Shown here: positions 56,343 through 64,000 of the stretch, one piece after another | How the letters are laid out: every line of letters starts with the position of its first letter | Position numbering within the stretch: the first letter of the stretch is position 1 | Origin: Kuschelorhynchus macadamiae | Taxonomy: Eukaryota > Arthropoda > Insecta > Coleoptera > Curculionidae | Length of the DNA: 64,000 nucleotides | Direction: 5' to 3' | Assembly: GCA_030620095.1 (NCBI GenBank) | Contig: JAUTXW010000331.1 | Coordinates: 62,001 to 126,000 of the forward strand | Notes under the pieces: model-generated | Told to the model about the DNA's origin: nothing | Databases searched by the model: none | What the model saw: the letters and a program-made list of their open reading frames with translations, nothing else | Position numbers and translations under genes: made by a program

Positions 56343-56579
56343 GATCATAAAAGAAAAACATTAAATAATAGAAAAGAATTGATTTCAAAATATTAAAATG
56401 TGTCAGTTTGTTTGTCAATCTAAACGCAACAAATAATCTGAACACATTTAAAAATAACATTATAGATGGCTGCAAACTATCATTTTTTTCATATCTAGGT
56501 TACATGTCAAACAAACTGACACATTTTAATATTTTGAAATCAATTCTTTTCTATTATTTAATGTTTTTCTCTTATGATC

Positions 56580-56633
56580 GGCGCACTGATGAGTCCCGAT
56601 AGGATGAAAGTATTTGTACAACTACTATGTGTC
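56580..56633 (+). ncRNA. Hammerhead ribozyme, type I, unit 7 (inverted block)
   Basis: Plus strand: stem I GGCGCA 56580-56585, CTGATGA 56586-56592, stem II GTCC/GGAT around CGATA, GAAA 56606-56609, stem III AGTA...TACT with a U-C mismatch, inner UU/AA pairs and a GUAC loop, predicted cleavage after A56627, then TGTGTC 56628-56633. Confidence 0.9.
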
Positions 56634-56992
56634 TATAAAAACTTAAGGTAAATGATATAATTTCTTACGCTTGCTTAAATAATATTGTTTATATTATGTA
56701 TCGAAACATTCCGTAGACAGACTAGTCTACATGTTGAGGTATGTAATTATATTAAATATTTGCTTCAATTAATTTAAAGTTAAGTATTTTTATTCAGTTG
56801 CGAAAAAGCCAAAAAAGATTTTTGTTTGTCAATCTAAACGCAACAAATAATCTGAACACATTTAAAAATAACATTATAGATGGCTGCAAACTATCATTTT
56901 TTCATATCTAGGTTACATGTCAAACAAACTGACACATTTTAATATTTTGAAATCAATTCTTTTCTATTATTTAATGTTTTTCTCTTATGATC

Positions 56993-57046
56993 GGCGCACT
57001 GATGAGTCCCGATAGGATGAAAGTATTTGTACAACTACTATGTGTC
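56993..57046 (+). ncRNA. Hammerhead ribozyme, type I, unit 8 (inverted block)
   Basis: Same core and stems as unit 7; predicted cleavage after A57040. Located 413 bp from unit 7, one base short in an upstream T run. Confidence 0.9.
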
Positions 57047-57243
57047 TATAAAAACTTAAGGTAAATGATATAATTTCTTACGCTTGCTTAAATAATATTG
57101 TTTATATCATGTATCGAAACATTCCGTAGACAGACTAGTCTACATGTTGAGGTATGTAATTATATTAAATATTTGCTTCAATTAATTTAAAGTTAAGTAT
57201 TTTTATTCAGTTGCGAAAAAGCCAAAAAAGATTTTTGTTTGTC

Positions 57244-57256
57244 AATAGTATCAATG
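57244..57256 (+). repeat. Right 13-bp target-site duplication of the hammerhead array
   Basis: AATAGTATCAATG, identical to 53968-53980, directly after the last array base (TTTGTTTGTC). A length of 13 bp is in the range produced by target-primed retrotransposition rather than by TA-type cut-and-paste elements. Confidence 0.85.
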
Positions 57257-57597
57257 TATCATATTTATTAGAGTTTTTAGATACTCAAGCTCATCTCAAA
57301 CATGCTTTATTGCTAATAGAGTATCATATAGTTGTTGTCCATATTTTAAATTTTTATATATGAGTATTAGGGACTAAACTTATTATCTAATAATCATTGG
57401 AAAAAATAAAAATATAAAAAATATCATTACAAGCAGCTAAAAAAGCCAAAAGAGGTAAAGTCGTCTCCAAGTTCTAGCCCAAAACAAATGAGCAATAGAC
57501 AAGCAAAATTAAATTGTACACCCACAAACTATAAATATCTTTATGTGTACATGTCTATGTAATTTCATTTTTTATATAAAATTGTTCAATTCTTTAG
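57257..57597 (+). other. Remainder of transposase intron 1
   Basis: About 340 bp of AT-rich intron sequence between the hammerhead array and exon 2. A short readable stretch near 57435-57490 (KKPKEVKSSPSSSPKQM) could be a former exon but lacks convincing splice sites. Confidence 0.5.
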
Positions 57598-57746
57598 GTG
57601 AGCCTGCCGATTTAGAGAACGAAGGGCATCCAGACTGGGTTCCCTCCCAAAATATGGGACACACAGCACGAAGTGTCATAAAGAGACCTCATGATGTTGA
57701 CCGAAAAGAACGGCTAGACAAAAGACACAAGATACAGCTATTAGGG
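57598..57746 (+). CDS. Transposase exon 2 (linker)
   Basis: Acceptor TTCTTTAG and donor GTAAGG. It enters in phase 1 (completing the Gly codon after the THAP HFITG) and leaves in phase 0. It encodes EPADLENEGHPDWVPSQNMG and a basic end (KRPHDVDRKERLDKRHKIQ), a nuclear-localisation-like linker. The HPDWVPS word immediately after a THAP domain is a common continuation in arthropod THAP-DDE proteins as I recall them. Confidence 0.75.
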
Positions 57747-58152
57747 GTAAGGAAAATAAAATTTTGAAATCCTATTGGACGCATAATATACTTTTCTTGT
57801 AGGCATGTTTTTTTTTCCACTTGATATAATTGCTTTTTCAAGAAGTATTTAAATCAATTGGATTTTTTAATTGAAAACTAAAACAACCATTTTCGGGTCT
57901 CTGTTATTTCTGAGATCGAATCGTGATTTAGCTGCATGAAAATGGAGATTGTAAATGTAAAAATGTCTGATTTTATAACAACATAAAATTTAAAATATAA
58001 GAATCAAACTGGGTTTTTGGATTACAGATGACAGGCGATAAATGTCAAATGATAACAAAAGCCTACTAAACCTAATTTGATTTTAGTGCACCATGCAAAT
58101 TAATAAATTAATCTAATTTATTTGTAGACTCAAACAATTTTTCTTTTAATAG

Positions 58153-59229
58153 GAGCAAAGTGACTCAAATCAAGACGTCCCACCTGAAGCCGAATCTGAA
58201 GAGGTAGATACTGGTGTCTCTACCCAAACTGACTTAACTATGGACGAACTAGCACAGCGTTTTGAACGGCTAAGCTTTGCATCAAAAAAGATTGAAATTC
58301 TGCAAAGAAGAGTGGACAATTCACCATTTGGATTAATGGATGACATATCAAATGTTGAAAAGTGGAAGTATTATTGTGGTTTCGATTATAAGTCTCTTAA
58401 TTATATTTTATTTCCATTAGTAGTAGAATATATATCAGTATTAAGCACAACAGCTTTAAGTCCATTTAACCAATTATTACTAACTTTAATAAAGCTACGC
58501 CTAGATTTGAACTTTAAGCTGTTAGCGTACAACTTTAAGATCTCACAAACTACAGCATCTGTATATTTTGAGAATATTATTGATATCCTTTTCAGAAGAT
58601 TTAAAGCTTTTATTATATGGCCAGAACGTAATATTTTACAAAAAAATGTACCATCTTGTTTTAAGGAAGCATTTCATGATAAATGTACAGTAATTGTAGA
58701 TTGCTTTGAAGTTTTTATAGAAAAGCCGCCATCGCTATTAACCCAACAACAATGTTGGTCAAATTACAAGCATCACCATACAATTAAATTTTTAATTGGA
58801 ATCACTCCACAGGGATGCATAAGTTATATAAGTGATGCTTGGGGAGGTAGAGCATCTGGCAAACACATAGTTGAAAATAGCAGCTTTTGTAATTATATTA
58901 TACCTGGAGATATTGTTTTGGCTGATAGGGGATTTTTAATAAAAGAAACATTGGGTATCCTCCAAGCAAAATTGCATATTCCTGCATTTACAAAGGGTAA
59001 AACACAGTTGCATCCTTTAGATATAGAAGAGACTCGGCAAATAGCTCATGTAAGAATACATGTCGAAAGAGTCATCGGGGTGATAAAAAATAAATATAAA
59101 ATTTTAAAGGGGACCATTCCGATAAGCATGCTAAAAAAAGGTAATAACCCTGAGGGCCTTAACATGTTAGATAAAATTATAGTTGTTTGCTGCGCTTTAG
59201 TGAATTTTTCTCCGCCCATTATAAAATAA
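58153..59229 (+). CDS. Transposase exon 3: DDE_Tnp_4 catalytic domain
   Basis: 358 codons, phase 0 entry after TTTTAATAG. An acidic linker (DSNQDVPPEAESEEVDTG) precedes the Met at 58240. Counting from it, residues 70-120 form a helix-turn-helix region (LLLTLIKLRLDLNFKLLAYN, SQTTASVYF). The DDE core follows: D154 in VIVDCFEVFIEKP, D229 in IVLADRGFLI and E276 in IHVERVIGVIKNKY, with SDAWGGRASGKHI between the first two. All three metal-binding acidic residues are present and the exon has no break. The protein ends at 59229 with AATAAA signals downstream near 59310 and 59508. Only exon 1 is visibly damaged. Confidence 0.9.
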   Translation, partial: EQSDSNQDVPPEAESEEVDTGVSTQTDLTMDELAQRFERLSFASKKIEILQRRVDNSPFGLMDDISNVEKWKYYCGFDYKSLNYILFPLVVEYISVLSTTALSPFNQLLLTLIKLRLDLNFKLLAYNFKISQTTASVYFENIIDILFRRFKAFIIWPERNILQKNVPSCFKEAFHDKCTVIVDCFEVFIEKPPSLLTQQQCWSNYKHHHTIKFLIGITPQGCISYISDAWGGRASGKHIVENSSFCNYIIPGDIVLADRGFLIKETLGILQAKLHIPAFTKGKTQLHPLDIEETRQIAHVRIHVERVIGVIKNKYKILKGTIPISMLKKGNNPEGLNMLDKIIVVCCALVNFSPPIIK

Positions 59230-59562
59230 AAACAATTAAGTGTAGATCTGCCATTTTTGATGGGTTGCTTATTGTTTATATTGTAAATTAAATAATTACA
59301 ATTGAATAATAAAATTGTTTTTTGATTATACCAATTGTCAAGAATAATGCATGGAAGAAACGCATGTGTAAATATTTTTCTTGTTAGATAAAATTGTACT
59401 ATTTGTTAATAATTATTATTACTATATATTAATAGTGTAAAATAATGAAACCTGTCTTGTCCATTAAATAGCCTTTAAAATATATATATTTAAATATCTA
59501 CAAATGAAATAAACATATAAAATTTATAATTTTGGTGTTTAATTTATTGTTCCCTTCAAAAG

Positions 59563-60256
59563 TATGTATATCTATTTAGGTGCACGAAGCCTTTATTTCT
59601 GAAATGCAGCCTCGTAAAGGTGCAGCCAAAAAAAATTAAGTTACGACTTTTGACATTTAGATTTTAAAATACCTTTCCTATGCTTGTTTTCAGTGAAATT
59701 AAACTAAGAGTACATTTTTGACATAAAACTACTCAGATATTTTTTAGAAGTTTGAAGATATGATATAGTTTCACTGTCAAAAATATATTTTCACAAAGTA
59801 TAAGAGTATATGGGCTATTTCTTTCCCAAATTTTGCACGGCATGATTTTTTACAGGAGATATACTTAATATTTGATAGCTTTACTCAAGTTTAGTTAATT
59901 TCTATTTTTTAAAAAGAGATTGTATATATTTGGGTGCACGAAGTCTTTGTTTCTGAAATGCAGCCTCGTAAAGGTGCAGCCAAAAAAAAATTAAGTTACA
60001 ACTTTTGACATTTAGATTTAAAAATACCTTTCCTATGCTTGCTTTCAGTAAAATTAAACTAAGAGTACATTTTTGACATTGAAACTACTCAGATGTGATA
60101 TAGCTCCACTTTTAAAAATATATTTTAACAAAAGTATTATTATATTATGGGCTATTTTTTTCCCAAGTTTTGCACGGCATGATTTTTTACAGGAGATATA
60201 CTCAATATTCGATAGCTTTACTCAAGTTTAGTTAATGTCTATTTTTTTAACAAGAA
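59563..60256. repeat. Tandem duplication (~350-bp units) between the two convergent genes
   Basis: Unit 1 (about 59563-59920) and unit 2 (about 59921-60256) align throughout: GTGCACGAAG, CTGAAATGCAGCCTCGTAAA, GTGCAGCC followed by a run of A, ACCTTTCCTATGCTTG, TTTTGCACGGCATGATTTTT and CAGGAGATATACT. The identity appears to be close to 90%, with indels. It lies in the intergenic space of the ISL2EU-type element, where both transcripts would end. Confidence 0.9.
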
Positions 60257-60483
60257 ATTACTTATATGTGAATTATGTGATAGGAAACGCAGATATGAAG
60301 ACATAATTTTATATGATTATATATAAATGGATAAAAAAATTCAAATACATAACCTGGAACATAAAAATGTGAAAAAGATTTCAAACTAAGTTTTGGTTAT
60401 TTCCAGAGTTTTCACCTGCTGTTAAATAAAACAATGATCACCATTATTGCACTATTTATTTCGTTTATCACAAACAGTAAAAA

Positions 60484-61344
60484 TTACACTTCTTGATGTG
60501 GAGGATGGCAGTTCTTACAAAACCATGGTGAATTTGGTAAGTCGTCCAGCTTAACACATTCAAAATGAAACCACTGAGTTTCACACTCATCTCCTTCGCA
60601 TCTTATCATCGGTCTCCCATCATCTACGCCATTACATTGACACCAATGAATAATTTTTGCCATACCTTGCTGTCTAGTAAAAAACCTTCCTAAGAGCTCT
60701 GGCATTATTACCTCAGAATGAAATTTTAGTGCTATTTCAGAATTTTCATTCCAAAACTGCCAATCTGGCAAAATTCTTTCTTTAAAAAGGATTCCAGGTG
60801 ACCAAATGACAAAATCGCAATATTGTAAGGAACTCACAAATATTTGCATTTGCACCTGGTAATAATAAGAATGTTTCTTATCAAGTGTTAATTTATCATT
60901 TTGTTTTACTAAACAGCAGCTTGCCATTTTTAGGTATTCTTCCATGTCCTGTACATTGTTGGTAAATAATAAATATGGGCATTTTACCTCTAGGCACCCC
61001 CCTCTGCAGCACTCACAATACACTATTCTATCAGGAGTCGCAGCTAACTGAGGCCATTTTTCGCTTACCAAAAGCCCAACTTCATTAATAATAAAGTTTG
61101 TATGGTTTTCTTCTTCCATATAATGCCTATACTCTTCTACTCCATCATTTTCATGTTTTAAACCCCAAGAAGTCGCCTTTGTTGTAAAGAGTATCTTTGT
61201 AGGGTAGCATATAGATTTTATTAATGAAAGCGAAGGATTGGTTTTATTTGTCCGACATACGAGTTTAAACTTTGAAGCAGTAATCCTGCCTGCCCTCATA
61301 GTTTCAGTTTCTGTTTTCGCTCTGTCTTCTTGTTGCAGTTTCAA
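60484..61344 (-). pseudogene. YqaJ-type nuclease with C-terminal PHD finger (ISL2EU second protein)
   Basis: 286 codons. RAGRITASKF (residues 17-26) and CYPTKILFTT open the YqaJ/lambda-exonuclease-like domain. Predicted catalytic residues are E65 (WGLKHEND), D105 (AATPDRIVYC) and E119/K121 (GCLEVKCP), with YYQVQMQ at 161-167. A C4HC3 PHD finger follows: C235, C237, C249, C254, H260, C263, C276, C279 (MIRCEGDECETQWFHFEC). It is joined upstream to the SWIM part, but the junction has a TGA at about 61294 and a frame change. The role is unproven; a DNA end-processing function in transposition is inferred from the fold. Convergent with the transposase. Confidence 0.85.
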
Positions 61345-61882
61345 TTTGACTAATTTGTTGTTTATTCATAGTAAAATGTATTGCTCCTGCAATTTTCATT
61401 AATTCAACATATGTTTTGTCAAGGTTCTCTTCTTTATATATATCCAGTATTGATGGTATTTCTTTATTTATTTCTTCTGAAATCCTCGTGGCAAATGGTT
61501 CCACGACCCTCATAAGTGTAGAAGTTTGACCCATTTCAGAACATTTTTCTAGCATAGACACCAGTTCTGCATTTGATATTGGCGGTATAGCAGAATTCTC
61601 TTGACGCATATTGGTTTTTCCCCAGTTCATGTCCCTAACACGCACAATTGAAACTTTGGTAGACATACTGGGTACTGGCCACACCGATTGAAAGTCCGTG
61701 CATGACATAGCTTCCTTCTTTGAAGAAGCATACTCTGTTGCAAAAAGTACTGCTCCTACATGGCTGCATACCTCACTTGTCCCCGCCATACACGTACAGT
61801 GTGCCGTACATATACTTCCGTCTTTTGAGACAATTACCCAGACCTCCAATGGTTTTAAATTTGCCCTCTGTGAATGTTTTAC
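61304..61882 (-). pseudogene. SWIM zinc-finger N-terminal part of the YqaJ protein
   Basis: The exon starts at an AATTTCAG acceptor (61883) with VKHSQRANLKPLEVWVIV. The SWIM motif C-x-C-x7-C-x-H is in HCTCMAGTSEVCSHVGAVLF, typically a DNA- or protein-binding finger. The remainder (QSVWPVPS, then a helical region ending NKQQISQIETATRRQSENRN) leads into the YqaJ domain. TGA stands where the family usually has Trp, and the frame then shifts, separating this from the nuclease part. Earlier exons are not found before 62150. Confidence 0.8.
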
Positions 61883-61883
61883 C

Positions 61884-62150
61884 TGAAATTAAAAAAAATA
61901 TATTAAAATAAATTAAGCATGAGTTATTTCAAGTTGTGTCTAGTTGCCAGATGTCCTGTATATATGTGATTGTTTCGTGTTTCAGTACCTAATCCCAGTG
62001 TCCCGAGAACATAGGTATGTCATATTCTGTATTTCACAAGTTGTCCATAAAATAAAAATCTTTACGACTCAAAAATAACAATCAATACTTATTATTGTGT
62101 TTTTAGTATTATCACATTACATCACTTATCAATATTGTATTATTCTGCCT
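61884..62150. other. Intronic/flanking DNA of the nuclease gene
   Basis: AT-rich, no upstream exon of the nuclease recognised. The LINE at 62152 probably inserted here or nearby. Confidence 0.4.
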
Positions 62151-62151
62151 A

Positions 62152-62571
62152 ATGTTTATTTTTTGGTATCCCGTATTTGAGTATTTTTTAGAGCGCCTTG
62201 AAGCATGTCTTGAACTTTTAAATATAAGAGATAAAATAATAATAGTAGGTGATTTTAATGTACATTTTGGAACAAACGATAAGAGGAGTGCTGACATGTG
62301 TAGTTTGCTTCTGTCATATGGACTTAATCCGACAATTTTAGATCCAACAAGGGGGTCGAATTGTCTTGACAATATTTTTACTAATATTTTTTCTGGGGAC
62401 TATAAGATAAGTCTGCTTCGGAATAGTTTTTCAGATCATCTGGGTCAATCAATGGAGGTACAGTTGAGGTGTTCCGTACCAGATGACACAACAAAATTAA
62501 ACAAGTTGATAAGACCATTTACTGAAAAAGGTAGACTTATGTTTTATAATTTGATAGAGTCAGTTGATTGA
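62152..62571 (+). pseudogene. LINE endonuclease C-terminal half
   Basis: KIIIVGDFNVHFG, NCLDNIFTNI and NSFSDHLGQ are the GDFN, DNIFTN and SDH motifs of AP-like endonucleases (the catalytic His is present). The reading stops at 62569 and continues in another frame. Confidence 0.85.
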
Positions 62572-63917
62572 ATGAATTGACTGAAATTTTACAGGATAGT
62601 TTAAAATCTTCTTTTCCAGAAAGGGAACTAATACTAAAGCCTAAACAAAGGGGAACCACTTTTATCTTTACCAATGAGTTAAGGGAAATGAGGGAAAATC
62701 TTCAATTTCTTAATGACTTGTGTAAAACTTTTAATACTGAAGGTCTAAAACAAGAAAGAAATTCTTATCGCTTAATGTATAAACGTGCCATTACTGATTG
62801 TAAGTTAATTTCCAACAACACCAGAATAAAAAACTCCAGTAATCCCACGAAATGCATGTGGGAAATAATTAATGAACATCGGGGAAGCTCCAATGGGCTG
62901 TCACACTGCTTTAACACTTTTTTTGTTAACATACCTAATGAAATACACAAGAACATTGTTGTCCCAGTGGATGTAGATCCGCTCAGACACATAAATAGTC
63001 AAAATTTTAATATCAACCAAAGTTTTTGTTTTTCGGAAGTCACTTTCATTGAGGTTAGAGATATAATTAATAAACTAAATAATAAAACAAGTCGTGATTG
63101 CTTTGATCTAAATGTCCCCCTACTAAAACTAATAAATAATTTGATCTATATTCCGCTTGCAAAACTAATAAACTTGTGTATCTGTAAGGACGTTTTTCCG
63201 GACTGCCTCAAACATGCTGTTGTGGCACCAATACACAAAAAGGGTAGCACTGAGGATGCCTCAAACTATAGACCAATCTCACTATTGCCAATACTTTCAA
63301 AAGTGTTTGAGAAATGCTTAGCTTCTCAAATCGCAACCTACTTTGAAACTAAACACATTTTTTCAGAATCCCAATTTGGCTTTAGGAGGGAGCGGAATAC
63401 TGGTTTGGGTATCCTGGACTTAGTTTCTTACATAGAGGACTCTTTTGAACATCTTGAGTATGTTTCTACTGTATTTTGTGACCTGAGTAAGGCATTTGAT
63501 TGTGTCCCCCATGATGTCTTGCTGCGGAAGCTGGGAGTATATAATTTGTGCAGTAGTAGTATCAACCTGCTCGCCTCATATCTGACTAACCGGACTCAAC
63601 ATGTGAGACTTGCTGATGGTGATTCGGATGTCCTACCAGTAACAGTTGGAGTGCCTCAGGGATCGGTGCTCGGTCCTCTACTTTTTCTTATTTACATCAA
63701 TGATCTGCCCCTTGCTCACCCTGAGGTGCATTGGACACTCTTTGCCGATGATACGACAATAGCTTTCAAACACCAAGATAAACAACTGTCTCAAATGAGG
63801 ACCCTTGAGGCACAAGGAGCAGCTGAGACATGGTTTTCTTCTAATATGCTATTCCTGAACGTAGCAAAAACCAACAATATGACATTTTCCATGAGAACTT
63901 TCTGGCGAGGAAATTGA
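62568..63917 (+). pseudogene. LINE reverse transcriptase
   Basis: 449 codons: VVAPIHKKGSTEDASNYRPI, SLLPILSKVFEKCL, SQFGFRRERNTGLGILDL, FCDLSKAFDCVPHDVLL (catalytic Asp), TVGVPQGSVLGPLLFLIYIN and LFADDTTIAF (FADD catalytic pair). All core motifs are intact. The frame ends at 63915 (MRTFWRGN) and continues shifted with ECDVRFLGVNLDPRLRW to the window edge. Family: Jockey/CR1 group, distinct from the RNase H-bearing I-clade copies. It may have been recently active, given the small number of breaks. Confidence 0.9.
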
Positions 63918-64000
63918 GTGTGATGTGAGGTTTCTGGGTGTTAACTTGGACCCTAGGCTGCGATGGCACAACCACATAAATTCCATCTGTAATAAATTAA

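Larger units (their letters stand above)
53981..57243. repeat. Hammerhead-ribozyme tandem array (retrozyme-like), ~414-bp units, 6 direct + 2 inverted
   Basis: The unit length is 414 bp for the first block: equivalent ribozyme positions recur at 54272, 54686, 55100, 55514, 55928 and 56342. Two inverted units follow (413-bp spacing). Units are nearly identical, with a handful of substitutions in 3.2 kb. The switch in orientation occurs at 56407-56414 within TTTGTTTG, a word present at both breakpoints. The inverted block begins and ends at the same unit phase, so it is almost exactly two units long. Each unit has a type I hammerhead (eight entries below) in one strand only. Self-cleaving tandem repeats of 170-400 nt with type I hammerheads are known as retrozymes in animals; this unit is at the upper end of that range. 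It has no coding capacity of its own. Confidence 0.9.
53695..62150. mobile_element. ISL2EU-type DNA transposon (THAP-DDE transposase + YqaJ nuclease)
   Basis: Two convergent genes define the element: a plus-strand THAP/DDE_Tnp_4 transposase in three exons (53743-59229) and a minus-strand SWIM/YqaJ/PHD protein (60484-61882). A transposase paired with a YqaJ-type exonuclease is, to my knowledge, the hallmark of the ISL2EU (IS4EU) superfamily. Intron 1 contains a later insertion, the hammerhead array at 53981-57243. Termini were not resolved: the left end lies between 53650 and 53743, and the right end may have been removed by the LINE beginning near 62150, since the first exon(s) of the nuclease are missing. 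Confidence 0.7.
62150..64000 (+). mobile_element. Jockey/CR1-like LINE, 5'-truncated, running off the window
   Basis: Begins inside the endonuclease domain and continues through the reverse transcriptase to the window end. It is better preserved than the LINEs at 5.4 and 37.6 kb but carries frame changes near 62570 and 63905. The 5' end is truncated: the N-terminal half of the endonuclease is absent. Confidence 0.85.

Noticed and set aside
53981..57243. Array interpreted as a centromeric or ordinary satellite grown in place
   Set aside because: The flanking 13-bp direct repeat and the mixed orientation show one integration event; a few units inside an intron do not fit a satellite block.
53981..57243. 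CRISPR-like repeat array
   Set aside because: Whole 414-bp units repeat without unique spacers, and the context is eukaryotic.

Overview
The window looks like gene-poor, AT-rich insect nuclear DNA (a beetle or similar genome is a guess). It carries spliced genes with GT/AG introns, non-LTR retrotransposons of at least two lineages, a Ty3/Gypsy remnant, several cut-and-paste DNA transposons and many foldback/MITE-like repeats. I see no prokaryotic operon, CRISPR array, rRNA or functional tRNA. Only one ordinary host gene is supported: three plus-strand exons (1891-2102, 10874-11014, 13097-13237) that join in phase and end at a stop. Its 8.8-kb intron contains a decayed LINE.

Layout. 1-13.2 kb: the last exons of the host gene with a LINE at about 5.4-8.9 kb. 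10-27 kb: mostly non-coding DNA with foldback elements (11.87-12.66, 18.20-18.85, 19.47-20.29, 26.0-27.1 kb), a diverged repeat pair (10.13/14.1 kb) and a LINE 3' end (22.0-22.5 kb). 27.7-30.4 kb: a minus-strand Gypsy remnant with polypurine tract, integrase tail and gag zinc knuckle. 31.7-34.6 kb: a hAT-like end and a decayed I-clade LINE. 37.6-43.8 kb: a Jockey/CR1-like LINE, apparently split by a DNA transposon whose transposase-like gene has tandemly duplicated 72-bp mini-exons. 44.0-44.9 kb: a minisatellite. 45.2-46.5 kb: tRNA-like sequences and a Penelope-like GIY-YIG fragment. 48.65-52.23 kb: a nearly intact I-clade LINE with RNase H, cut at its 3' end by a Tigger/pogo-like remnant. 53.7-61.9 kb: an ISL2EU-type transposon with a THAP+DDE transposase (plus) and a convergent SWIM+YqaJ nuclease+PHD protein (minus). 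62.15-64 kb: a Jockey/CR1-like LINE running off the window.

The most striking item is in intron 1 of the THAP-DDE transposase. A 3263-bp array of near-identical ~414-bp units (53981-57243) has six units in one orientation followed by two in the other, and is flanked by a perfect 13-bp direct repeat. Every unit carries a complete type I hammerhead ribozyme core: CTGATGA, stem II, GAAA, a short stem III, a CUA cleavage triplet and a 6-bp stem I. The array resembles the metazoan 'retrozyme' class of self-cleaving circular-RNA elements. The direct repeat, and the inversion at an 8-bp microhomology, suggest that a multimeric or circular RNA was integrated by reverse transcription with a twin-priming-like inversion.

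In functional terms the window is a stack of nested insertions. The hammerhead array uses the transposase intron. The transposase itself has a stop codon in its THAP exon and the nuclease has a stop plus a frame change, so the ISL2EU copy is probably dead. The LINEs and Penelope remnants are candidate sources, in principle, of the reverse transcriptase that a retrozyme needs.
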